A stretch of DNA of 23,234 nt from Bacteroidales bacterium (GTDB taxonomy: Bacteria > Bacteroidota > Bacteroidia > Bacteroidales > UBA932), in NCBI GenBank assembly GCA_017483985.1, contig JAFUUB010000112.1, positions 1 to 23,234 on the forward strand, written 5' to 3'. The notes beneath the pieces are model-generated. The model saw nothing but the letters and a program-made list of their open reading frames with translations. It searched no databases and had not been told where the DNA came from. Position numbers and translations under genes: made by a program. Of the stretch, positions 1 to 8,283 are shown one piece after another. Each line of letters begins with the position of its first letter. Within the stretch, counting starts at the first letter, position 1.

Positions 1-35
1 CCGTAAAATCAGGGGTAGATTTCAGTTTTAAATTG

Positions 36-67
36 TTTGTGTTTGTAAAAAATATTTTTTTACTTTG
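36..67 (+). promoter_or_regulatory. Bacteroidetes-type promoter of SusC/SusD unit 1
   Basis: TTTG at 36-39 is followed after exactly 20 nt by TTACTTTG at 60-67. This matches the Bacteroidetes primary-sigma consensus TTTG-N19-21-TAnnTTTG with one mismatch in the -7 element. Transcription should start near 74, giving a leader of about 55 nt. The leader opens with a small hairpin, GACCAT (75-80) and ATGGTC (86-91) around a 5-nt loop, which could protect the 5' end. Spacing and position are seen directly; function is inferred. Confidence 0.65.
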
Positions 68-129
68 CGAAAGAGACCATCGGAAATGGTCCCCATACTA
101 TTGAAAACTATTCATTAATTATTAAGCTT

Positions 130-3100
130 ATGGGTAAAAAATCTCTAATGTTGCTGCTGTCCCTCTTTTTCGGGGTAGCGGCATTCGCGCAGAACGTATC
201 CGTCCGCGGTACGGTCACTGACGCATCGACCGGAGAAGGGATCCCCTTCGCTTCGGTGATTGTCCGTGGTACGATGACGGGTACGTCCTCCGATGCCACC
301 GGGCACTATGAACTGACGGCTCCGAATGGAGGCACGTTGGAATTCTCCGCTGTCGGTTATGTTACGGTCGCAGTGGCCGTGAACGGCCGCGGTGTCATCA
401 ACGCCGAACTCAAGCCGGATGCCGAATTCCTGGACGATGTCATTGTCGTCGCTTACGGTACCGCATCCCGTGCCGCCTTCACTGGCTCCGCGAGCCAGGT
501 CAAGGGCGACGAGATCGCGCGCGTGTCCAATGAATCCCTTGACAAGGGCCTGATCGGAAAGGTTTCCGGTGTCCGTATCACCTCCGATAACGGTGATCCG
601 GGTTCCGCTGCCAACATCCAGATCCGTGGCGTCGGCTCCGTATCCGCCACCACCCAGCCGCTCTATGTCGTTGACGGTGTCATCATCGATCCTTCCACTT
701 CCGGCGATGTGGGTTCCGGTTACAGGAGCCTCGGTGTCCTCAACACCATCAACCCGGAGGACATTGAATCCATGACGGTCCTGAAGGACGCGGCTGCCGC
801 TTCCCTATACGGCTCCCGTGCTGCGAACGGCGTCATCATCATCACCACCAAGAAAGGCCGCAGCGGCAAGACCACCGTCACCTATACCGGTGAAGTGGGC
901 GTCACCCAGATCGCCAACATGAAGGCCTTTGACATCATGGATGGTCCGACCTTCATGCAGTGGGTCGCGGATGCGTATGACGGCTACTATCAGCTGTATG
1001 GGTATGACAGCTATGCCGCTTACAGAGGATTGTCGACCACTACGGTCAAGTACATGCAGGATAATGGATGGTTCTATGACGGCAGCGGAAAGATCAGTAC
1101 CCAGTGGCAGAAGGAGGTCTTCCGGAACGCGATGACGACGAACCACCAGGTGGGTATCAGCGGCGGTAACGACCGTACCCAGATCTATGCCGGCCTCGGA
1201 TATACCAATAATAAAGGTGTCGTCCTCGGTTCCAGCTATACCCGTCTGTCGGGACGTCTGAATGTCGACCATAAGGTCAACGACTGGCTCAAGGCTTCTT
1301 TCCGTCAGATGATTTCTTTCAACAAGACGAACGGTTATTCCGACCAGAGCGACCAGGAGCAGGGCTGGGGCAATGCCTCCCCGACCTCCAGCATTTTCCA
1401 GCAGGATCCGACCGCTCCGGCCAAGGACGAAAACGGAGAGTGGCTCAACGGTACCTCCTGGTCCGGGACGGTGGACAACCCGCACATCGCCTTTGAAGAT
1501 GATTCTTACGAATACTACAATACCGATGCGACCCGCAGCCTGTCCAATATCGACGTCACGGTGACTTTCACTCCCTGGCTGAACCTGACCAACAATTTCG
1601 GTTACGACTGGATGGACAGCCGCCAGTACATGTGGTGGGGACCGACTTCCGTCGACGGCGGCTCCTACAATGGTCTGAAGAACGAGTATGACAACCAGTC
1701 CAAGACCCTGACCAACTCGACCGTCCTCCACTTTGACAACAAGTTCGGGGACCACAGCGTCTCCGCCCTGGCCGGCTATGAGTATTCCGACCACTATGGC
1801 GATTATATCTATGCTTCCACCAGCAACTTCCCGACCGACAAATTGACCGCCCTGGCCGTCGGCCAGATGAACGGGGCCTCCGGCTCGCGTTCGCGCGCCG
1901 TCATGAACAGCTTCCTCGGCAGCGTCAACTACAACTTTGCCGACCGCTACTATGCGTCCGCTTCCTTCCGTCGGGACGGTTCCTCCCGTTTGGGTCCGAA
2001 CAGCCGCTGGGCCAACTTCTGGTCCGTATCCGGTGCCTGGCGCCTGAGCAAGGAAAGCTTCCTCGAGGGGAATCCGCTCTTCACCGACTTCAAGATCAAG
2101 GCTTCCTACGGTACCAACGGTAACCTCCCGGGCGGCTATCTCTCCTACAAGCAGAACTATTCCCTCGGCAACGCGTATGCCAAAGAGGCGGCCATCTATC
2201 CTTCCTCCGCCGGCAACGAGAACCTCGGGTGGGAGAAATCCCGGAACTTCAACGTCGGCTTCGAATGGAACATGTACAACCGGGTTACCCTCGGCGTCGA
2301 GTACTTCAACAAGTATACGAGTTCCCTGCTCTTCCCGTATCCGGCTTCCATCGTCACCGGTTTCAGCAGTTATACCGCCAATATCGGCAACCTGCGCAAC
2401 TCCGGTATCGAAGTGGAAATCAACTCCACGAATGTTTCTACCAGTGACTTTACCTGGACGACCAGTTTCAACTTCACCTGGCTGAAGAATGAGATCGTCT
2501 CCCTGCCGGACGGCGAAGACATCTCTTCCGGCGACGGCGGCCTGTACCTGCTCCGGGAAGGCGAATCCATGTACACCTTCTTCCTTCCGGAATATCTCGG
2601 TGTCAACAGCGAGACGGGTCTCGGCGAATTCTGGGTCGATCCCGAGGATGAGTCCAAGGGGAAGACCAACTACTACACCCAGGCGGGCGCTACGATTGTC
2701 GGAAAAGGTATTCCGGATGTTACCGGTGGTATGACCAATACCCTCACCTACAAGAATTTCGATCTCTCCTGCCTGATCTCCTACCAGTTCGGTGCCAGTC
2801 TCTTTGACTATATGGAATACTTCACCGTCAGCGATGGTGTCCGTATGGGCTCTTTCAACCAGTTGGCCAAAGGCGCCGATTACTGGACGCCCGACAACAA
2901 GGATGCGGAATATCCGAAGGTTATCTATAACAACCCGTATCGTTCCGACCGCTGGTCCTCCCGTCATGTCAAGAGCACGGACAACATCCGCCTGCGTGAG
3001 GTCACCCTGGGATACACCCAGCCGTTCAAGAAGTTCATCGAGAGCCTCCGCGTCTACGTCAAGGCTACCAATCCGCTCATGATCTGGTCCGCCACCCCGG

Positions 3101-3192
3101 ATGTCGATCCGGACGTGCCGATCAATGGCTACCGTACGGTCGACGTCCCGGCCACCCGCTCCTTCGTCGCCGGTGTCAATATCAGGTTCTAA
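130..3192 (+). CDS. SusC/RagA-family TonB-dependent outer-membrane transporter (unit 1)
   Basis: This 1020-residue protein is a TonB-linked outer-membrane receptor that imports a ligand captured by its SusD partner. A Sec signal peptide (residues 1-20, ending FAQ) precedes a carboxypeptidase-regulatory-like domain (about 24-100). A TonB-box-like stretch, LDDVIVVAYG, lies near 100-110. The plug domain (about 110-245) ends with the hallmark RAANGVIIITTKKG. The rest is a large beta-barrel ending in VNIRF, with the usual C-terminal Phe. Length is normal for SusC. The ATG at 130 leads straight into the signal peptide and follows an AT-rich leader. The SusD partner starts 19 nt after the stop. The ligand cannot be read from sequence, and no enzyme or regulator is adjacent. 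Confidence 0.95.
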   Translation: MGKKSLMLLLSLFFGVAAFAQNVSVRGTVTDASTGEGIPFASVIVRGTMTGTSSDATGHYELTAPNGGTLEFSAVGYVTVAVAVNGRGVINAELKPDAEFLDDVIVVAYGTASRAAFTGSASQVKGDEIARVSNESLDKGLIGKVSGVRITSDNGDPGSAANIQIRGVGSVSATTQPLYVVDGVIIDPSTSGDVGSGYRSLGVLNTINPEDIESMTVLKDAAAASLYGSRAANGVIIITTKKGRSGKTTVTYTGEVGVTQIANMKAFDIMDGPTFMQWVADAYDGYYQLYGYDSYAAYRGLSTTTVKYMQDNGWFYDGSGKISTQWQKEVFRNAMTTNHQVGISGGNDRTQIYAGLGYTNNKGVVLGSSYTRLSGRLNVDHKVNDWLKASFRQMISFNKTNGYSDQSDQEQGWGNASPTSSIFQQDPTAPAKDENGEWLNGTSWSGTVDNPHIAFEDDSYEYYNTDATRSLSNIDVTVTFTPWLNLTNNFGYDWMDSRQYMWWGPTSVDGGSYNGLKNEYDNQSKTLTNSTVLHFDNKFGDHSVSALAGYEYSDHYGDYIYASTSNFPTDKLTALAVGQMNGASGSRSRAVMNSFLGSVNYNFADRYYASASFRRDGSSRLGPNSRWANFWSVSGAWRLSKESFLEGNPLFTDFKIKASYGTNGNLPGGYLSYKQNYSLGNAYAKEAAIYPSSAGNENLGWEKSRNFNVGFEWNMYNRVTLGVEYFNKYTSSLLFPYPASIVTGFSSYTANIGNLRNSGIEVEINSTNVSTSDFTWTTSFNFTWLKNEIVSLPDGEDISSGDGGLYLLREGESMYTFFLPEYLGVNSETGLGEFWVDPEDESKGKTNYYTQAGATIVGKGIPDVTGGMTNTLTYKNFDLSCLISYQFGASLFDYMEYFTVSDGVRMGSFNQLAKGADYWTPDNKDAEYPKVIYNNPYRSDRWSSRHVKSTDNIRLREVTLGYTQPFKKFIESLRVYVKATNPLMIWSATPDVDPDVPINGYRTVDVPATRSFVAGVNIRF

Positions 3193-3211
3193 TCCTTAAT
3201 CCGAATTCGAT

Positions 3212-4591
3212 ATGAAAAAGATATTCTATGCTGTTTTTGCGCTTGCGGCACTGAGTGCCTGCCAGACGCTTGACCAGGAGCCTTCCACCGCCGTTTCTGC
3301 CGAGACTGCCATCCAGACCTTGGATGATCTGGCCTATGCGGTAAACGGTGCGTATTATCAGGCTACAGGGCGCGGCCAATTGAGCCTGGTTGCCGAACTG
3401 GCCATCTATGCCGACGAACTGGGTCCGGACTCCAACGTCCAGAACGGTTCCGGCCAGTACGCCCAGAAGATTCATGAACGTTCCATCACCGCCCTTGATT
3501 CCTGGGGTGCCTATGCTCCGCTTTACCGGGGGCTCGCCGCGATCAACAAGGCGATTCAAAAGTCCGAAGCCCTGGAAGACCAGGAAGGGGCTGCCCCGTA
3601 TATTGCCGAAATGATCGGCATGCGCGGCTTGTTCCACTTCCACCTGGCTACCTTCTTCGCCCCGATTCCGACTTCGGGTAGTTCCAACACGATGGGCATC
3701 GTCCTTTCCACCGAGGTGTATCCGCTGGATTACAAGGCCCCCCGCGCCTCCCTGGAAGAGACCTACACCCAGATTGTCAAGGACCTGACGACCTACATCG
3801 ATGCCGGCGTCAACAAGGATCCCATGGAAGGTCATCTCAATTACTGGGCCGCCCTTGCCATCCGCGCCCGTGCCTACCTGTATTGGGGCAAGTATGCGGA
3901 GGCTCTTGCTGACGCGAAGGAAGTGATCGAGAAATCCCCGTACAAGTTGTATACGACCGAGAACTATGTTTCCGCCTGGGAAACGGACGGTGGAGACGAG
4001 GTCATCATGGAATATGCGCAGGATGACGACTACAACGCCCAGCGTTATGCTCCCGGTTACTACACCCATCCGGACGGCTATACTGAATACCTGGTTACCG
4101 AGGAGTTCTATAATCTCATGAAATCCAACGCGAACGATGTCCGCTCCAACCTGGTCGGCATGCGCGAAGGCAAGGGTCCTGCCGGCCCGTATCCGCTGAA
4201 GTATCCGGGCAAGAAAGGCTCCAACGTCCCGCTGTATTCCCACAGCATCAAGGTGGTCCGTCTCGCCGAGATGTACCTGATCGCCGCCGAGGCCGCCCTC
4301 AAGACGTCCGGTGCTTCTGCGGCCGTTCCTTACCTCAACACGCTCCGCCGGAACCGTATCACCGGGTATGAGGATGTCACCACGACCGATATCGACGATA
4401 TCCTGCTGGAGCGCCGCAAGGAACTCTTCTCCGAGGGTCAGATCGCATTTGACTTCTGGCGCAACGGCAAGTCTGTCACCAGCGGACCGGCCACCTATGG
4501 TCCGGACCACTACCAGAATGTCCTCCCGATCCCGAAGGATGAGATCGATGTCTGCGGCGAGGATGTCCTCAAGCAGAATCCGGGTTATTAA
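3212..4591 (+). CDS. SusD/RagB-family surface ligand-binding lipoprotein (unit 1)
   Basis: This 459-residue protein is the outer-membrane lipoprotein lid that binds ligand for the preceding SusC. A type II signal peptide carries the lipobox LSAC, with the lipidated Cys at residue 17. The body has the alpha-helical, TPR-like SusD fold signature (for example the AARAYLYWGKYAEAL-type helix in the middle). The SusD/RagB C-terminal signature LLERRKELFSEGQ...FWRN is followed by VLPIPKDEID and NPGY at the end. It is slightly shorter than many SusD proteins but intact at both ends. A strong terminator 25 nt after the stop makes it the last gene of a two-gene unit. Binding specificity is unknown. Confidence 0.94.
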   Translation: MKKIFYAVFALAALSACQTLDQEPSTAVSAETAIQTLDDLAYAVNGAYYQATGRGQLSLVAELAIYADELGPDSNVQNGSGQYAQKIHERSITALDSWGAYAPLYRGLAAINKAIQKSEALEDQEGAAPYIAEMIGMRGLFHFHLATFFAPIPTSGSSNTMGIVLSTEVYPLDYKAPRASLEETYTQIVKDLTTYIDAGVNKDPMEGHLNYWAALAIRARAYLYWGKYAEALADAKEVIEKSPYKLYTTENYVSAWETDGGDEVIMEYAQDDDYNAQRYAPGYYTHPDGYTEYLVTEEFYNLMKSNANDVRSNLVGMREGKGPAGPYPLKYPGKKGSNVPLYSHSIKVVRLAEMYLIAAEAALKTSGASAAVPYLNTLRRNRITGYEDVTTTDIDDILLERRKELFSEGQIAFDFWRNGKSVTSGPATYGPDHYQNVLPIPKDEIDVCGEDVLKQNPGY

Positions 4592-4616
4592 TCCGAGTCT
4601 TACCTTCATCCTGAAA

Positions 4617-4651
4617 AGGAGCCGGTCCCAGTGGACTGGCTCCTCTTTTTT
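4617..4651 (+). terminator. Intrinsic terminator of SusC/SusD unit 1
   Basis: A 12-bp stem, AGGAGCCGGTCC (4617-4628) with GGACTGGCTCCT (4633-4644), has a single G-U pair and a CAGT tetraloop. It is followed by C and six T (4646-4651). This is a textbook rho-independent terminator just downstream of the SusD stop. Confidence 0.9.
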
Positions 4652-4799
4652 GTTTACCGGTCTGCTTCAGGTTACGATTAATTAGCTTCCGGGCGCTTTC
4701 TGTGCCATCGGTAACCGTTCCCGCCGGCTGCCGGTTAATAATTATTCAAAAAAGTGGGTTTTGTCCTTGAAAACCGTTTTGGAAGGCGTTGTAAGGCTG

Positions 4800-4831
4800 T
4801 TTGGATTAATTGAAAAAGATTATTATTTTTG
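4800..4831 (+). promoter_or_regulatory. Bacteroidetes-type promoter of SusC unit 2
   Basis: TTTG at 4800-4803 and TATTTTTG at 4824-4831 are separated by exactly 20 nt. Both match the Bacteroidetes consensus TTTG-N19-21-TAnnTTTG with no mismatch. Predicted start near 4838 gives a leader of about 90 nt before the ATG at 4926. This is the strongest promoter match found in the window and would drive the five-gene unit 4926-14282. Confidence 0.8.
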
Positions 4832-4885
4832 AAGGACTTTTGTTAAAGTGCGGATTGTATCCTAACGGCTACATTCGCAGACGGA

Positions 4886-4902
4886 TTGAATAACTTATTC
4901 AA
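4886..4902. promoter_or_regulatory. 17-bp palindrome in the leader of SusC unit 2
   Basis: TTGAATAA (4886-4893) and TTATTCAA (4895-4902) form a perfect inverted repeat around one C, ending 24 nt before the ATG at 4926. As DNA it could be an operator. As RNA the loop would be very tight, so a dimeric protein site is the more natural reading. The symmetry is seen directly; the function is a guess. Confidence 0.4.
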
Positions 4903-4925
4903 TATTAATAATTCAACCATTGCTT

Positions 4926-7900
4926 ATGGAAAAAATTAGATTTTTTCTCACGGCATTGCTGGTATTCGTCACGGCCGGAATCGTTTCCGCCCAGAACCGT
5001 ACGGTAAAGGGCAACGTGACCGCCCTGTCGGACGGTGAACCGGTCGTCGGCGCCTACGTCCAGGTGGAAGGCACCCGGATCGGCTCCATCACCGATCTGG
5101 ACGGAAACTTCGAGATTCCGAACGTTCCTTCCAGTGCCAAGTATGTCGTCGTGACATTCATGGGCTACAAGGATGCGCGAGTCGAGATCGGACCGAACAT
5201 CCAGGTCGCCCTGGAGGATGACGCCGAGGTCCTTGAAGGGGCCATTGCGACGGGTATGTACAATGTCGACCGGCGACTGAATACCGGTTCCGCTGCCAAG
5301 GTGAGTGCCGCCGAGGCCCAGCTGAACGGTATCGCCGACGTTTCCCGTTCGCTGGAAGGCCGCGTAGCCGGTGTCTCCGTCCAGAACGTCTCCGGTACGT
5401 TCGGTACCGCCCCGAAGATCCGCGTCCGCGGTGCGACCTCCATCTACGGTTCCTCGAAGCCGCTGTGGGTCGTGGACGGTGTCATCATGGAAGACGTCGT
5501 TGACGTGAGCGCCGATGAGCTTTCCTCCGGTGACGCTTCGACCCTGATCTCCTCTGCCATCGCCGGCCTGAACTCCGATGATATCGAGTCCTTCGATATC
5601 CTCAAGGACGGTTCCGCCACCTCTATCTATGGTGCGCGCGCGATGGCGGGCGTTATCGTCGTTACGACGAAGAAGGGTAAGGCCGGCCAGAGCCGCATCA
5701 ATTATACCGGTGAGTATACCTACCGCCTGAAGCCGAGATATTCCACCTTCAACATCATGAACTCCCAGGACCAGATGGAAATCTACCAGGAGTTGCAGCA
5801 GAAGGGCTACCTGAACTACGCGGAGACCGCGAATGCGATGGACAGCGGTATCTATGGCAAGATGTACCAGTTGATCAGCACCTACAATGCCACCTCCGGT
5901 CGTTTCGGTCTCGAGAATACGGAAGCGGCGAAGAACGCCTACCTGCGTGCGGCCGAGTTCCGCAATACCGACTGGTTCGACCTGCTGTTCAACGATTCCA
6001 TCCAGCACAACCACTCGGTGAGCGTGTCCGGCGGTACGGAAAAGGCGACCTACTACGCCTCCTTGTCCGTCCTGCAGGATCCGGGGTGGACCAAGCAGAG
6101 CAAGGTCCAGCGTTACACGGCCAACGTGAACTCGACCTACCGCTTCTCCGACAAGCTCTCCCTGAACCTCATCAGCAATGCGTCCTATCGTCTGCAGCGT
6201 GCTCCGGGTACCATCAACAATGAATGGGACGTGGTCTCCGGCGAGGTCAAGCGCGAGTTCGATATCAACCCGTATTCCTACGCGCTGAATACCTCCCGCG
6301 CCCTGGATCCGGACGAGTTCTATACCCGCAACTACGCTCCGTTCAACATCGTCAATGAATTGGAGAACAACTACATCGACCTGAACGTGACGGATTTCCG
6401 CGTGCAGGGTGAATTGAAATTCAAGCCGTTCTCCCACCTCGAGTTGTCCGGACTTGCCGCCTACAAGCGCACGTCTACGAGCCAGGAACATTACATCCTG
6501 GACGGTGCCAACCAGGCCCTTGCCTATCGTGAGATGAGCACCGCGGCCATCCAGCGGGCCAATCCGTTCCTCTATACGGACCCGGAGAACCCGTATGCGA
6601 CGCCGGTCACCGTCCTCCCGGTCGGCGGTATCTTCGACCGCACGGACAACAGCATCAACGGCTGGGATATCCGCGTGACGGCCAACTACAACAATACCTT
6701 TGCCCGCAACCACATCGTCAACCTCTTCGGCGGTATGGAGGTCAACTCCAACGACCGTCACAACGTGTGGTTCCGCGGCTGGGGCATGCAGTATGATTTC
6801 GGCGAAATCGCCAGCTATGACTACCACGTCTTCAAGAAGGGCGCCGAGGAAAACACCCAGTATTTCACCCTGGGCAACACCCACAGCCGCAGCGCCGCTT
6901 TCTTCGCCAACGGTACCTATTCCTACAAGGGTCGCTACACCCTGAACGGAACGGTCCGTTACGAGGGAACCAACTCCCTGGGTAAGTCCCGTACGGCCCG
7001 CTGGCTCCCGACCTGGAACGTGTCCGGTGCCTGGAACGTCCATGAGGAATCGTTCATGAAGGGTCTTTACCCGACCCTCTCCCACCTTTCCCTCAAGGCT
7101 TCCTATTCCCTGACCGGTGACCGTCCTTCCGTGACCAACTCCCGCGTCGTCATCGCCGCCACCAACCCGTGGCGTCCGTTCGCCGGTGACAAGGAATCCG
7201 TCCTGTACATCAGCGCCCTCGCCAACGGCGACCTCACCTATGAGAAGAAGCACGAGATCAACATCGGCATGGAAGCCGGCTTCCTGGACAACCGGATCAA
7301 TTTCACCTTCGACTGGTACAAGCGTAACAACTACGACCTGATCGGTCCTGTTACGACCCAGGGTATCGGCGGCCAGATCGACAAGTTCGGTAACGTCGCC
7401 TCCATGAAGTCCGACGGTTTCGAAATCTCCCTGACCACGACCAACATCAAGAAGCGGGATTTCTCCTGGACGACCAACTTCATCTTCTCGCATTCCCGTA
7501 ACGAGGTGACCGAACTAGACAACGACGTCCGCATGATGGACCTGATCGCCGGTTCCGGTTTCACCCGTCCGGGTTATCCGGTCCGTTCCCTGTTCTCCAT
7601 CCCGTTCCAGGGCCTGAACAGCGAAGGTCTTCCGACCTTCATCAATGAAAAGGGCGAGACCACGGTTTCCTCCATCTATTTCCAGGAACGTGACGAGGAG
7701 AAGCTCAAGTTCCTCGAGTACTCCGGCAGCGTCGATCCGACGGATGTCGGTTCCCTCGGGAACGTCTTCTCGTACAAGGGCTTCAAGCTGAATGTCTTCA
7801 TTACCTACTCCTTCGGCAACGTCATCCGTCTGGACCCGGTCTTCCGCAGCACCTATGACGACCTGAATTCCATGCCGAAGGAATTCCGCAACCGCTGGAC

Positions 7901-8264
7901 GGTGCCGGGCGATGAGGAGAAGACGACCATCCCGGTCATCGCCAGTTCCTGGCAGAACCGCATCTATTCCAGCGCGGGTGCCTACCTGAGCTATGCGTAC
8001 AACGCCTACAACTATTCGACGGAGCGGATTGCCAAGGGTGACTTCATCCGCATGAAGGAACTCTCCCTTTCCTACGATTTCCCGAAGACCGTGACGGATG
8101 CCCTGCATGTCGGCACGCTCGGACTCAAGCTCCAGGCTACCAACCTCTTCCTGATCTATGCCGACAAGAAACTCAACGGCCAGGATCCGGAATTCTTCAA
8201 TACCGGCGGTGTGGCGGTCCCGCTGCCTAAGCAGTTCACCCTTACCCTCAAGGTCGGTATTTAA
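4926..8264 (+). CDS. SusC/RagA-family TonB-dependent outer-membrane transporter (unit 2)
   Basis: This 1112-residue TonB-linked receptor is the import channel of the second uptake system. I chose the ATG at 4926 over the in-frame TTG at 4920 because the signal peptide then reads MEKIRFFLTALLVFVTAGIVSAQ, ending SAQ. A carboxypeptidase-regulatory-like domain follows (about 26-100) with the NFEIPNVP...VVVTFMGYKD pattern. The TonB-box region EVLEGAIATG is divergent compared with the usual LDEVVVVGYG. The plug includes RSLEGRVAGVSVQ, ...LWVVDGVIM and GARAMAGVIVVTTKKG. A long barrel ends TLTLKVGI. Length fits SusC. It is the first gene of a five-gene unit, with SusD 19 nt downstream. It is clearly a different subfamily from the transporter at 130-3192. 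Confidence 0.95.
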   Translation: MEKIRFFLTALLVFVTAGIVSAQNRTVKGNVTALSDGEPVVGAYVQVEGTRIGSITDLDGNFEIPNVPSSAKYVVVTFMGYKDARVEIGPNIQVALEDDAEVLEGAIATGMYNVDRRLNTGSAAKVSAAEAQLNGIADVSRSLEGRVAGVSVQNVSGTFGTAPKIRVRGATSIYGSSKPLWVVDGVIMEDVVDVSADELSSGDASTLISSAIAGLNSDDIESFDILKDGSATSIYGARAMAGVIVVTTKKGKAGQSRINYTGEYTYRLKPRYSTFNIMNSQDQMEIYQELQQKGYLNYAETANAMDSGIYGKMYQLISTYNATSGRFGLENTEAAKNAYLRAAEFRNTDWFDLLFNDSIQHNHSVSVSGGTEKATYYASLSVLQDPGWTKQSKVQRYTANVNSTYRFSDKLSLNLISNASYRLQRAPGTINNEWDVVSGEVKREFDINPYSYALNTSRALDPDEFYTRNYAPFNIVNELENNYIDLNVTDFRVQGELKFKPFSHLELSGLAAYKRTSTSQEHYILDGANQALAYREMSTAAIQRANPFLYTDPENPYATPVTVLPVGGIFDRTDNSINGWDIRVTANYNNTFARNHIVNLFGGMEVNSNDRHNVWFRGWGMQYDFGEIASYDYHVFKKGAEENTQYFTLGNTHSRSAAFFANGTYSYKGRYTLNGTVRYEGTNSLGKSRTARWLPTWNVSGAWNVHEESFMKGLYPTLSHLSLKASYSLTGDRPSVTNSRVVIAATNPWRPFAGDKESVLYISALANGDLTYEKKHEINIGMEAGFLDNRINFTFDWYKRNNYDLIGPVTTQGIGGQIDKFGNVASMKSDGFEISLTTTNIKKRDFSWTTNFIFSHSRNEVTELDNDVRMMDLIAGSGFTRPGYPVRSLFSIPFQGLNSEGLPTFINEKGETTVSSIYFQERDEEKLKFLEYSGSVDPTDVGSLGNVFSYKGFKLNVFITYSFGNVIRLDPVFRSTYDDLNSMPKEFRNRWTVPGDEEKTTIPVIASSWQNRIYSSAGAYLSYAYNAYNYSTERIAKGDFIRMKELSLSYDFPKTVTDALHVGTLGLKLQATNLFLIYADKKLNGQDPEFFNTGGVAVPLPKQFTLTLKVGI

Positions 8265-8283
8265 TGAATAGGAGATTTAGCGT

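Larger units (their letters stand above)
4652..4925. other. Intergenic control region between the two Sus units
   Basis: With the terminator just before it, this forms a non-coding stretch of about 330 bp between SusD unit 1 and SusC unit 2. Apart from the promoter at 4800-4831 and a palindrome at 4886-4902 listed separately, the segment 4652-4799 holds no convincing gene, RNA or repeat. No regulator binding site of known type is recognised. Confidence 0.6.

Noticed and set aside
805..2967. Long antisense open frame of 720 codons opposite the first SusC gene
   Set aside because: It is a shadow of the strongly codon-biased SusC gene. Its translation is low-complexity Gly/Val/Arg-rich with no domain, signal peptide or start context.
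4905..7493. Long antisense open frame of 862 codons opposite the second SusC gene
   Set aside because: Same reason: GC-rich codon bias removes stops on the opposite strand, and the product has no recognisable motif.
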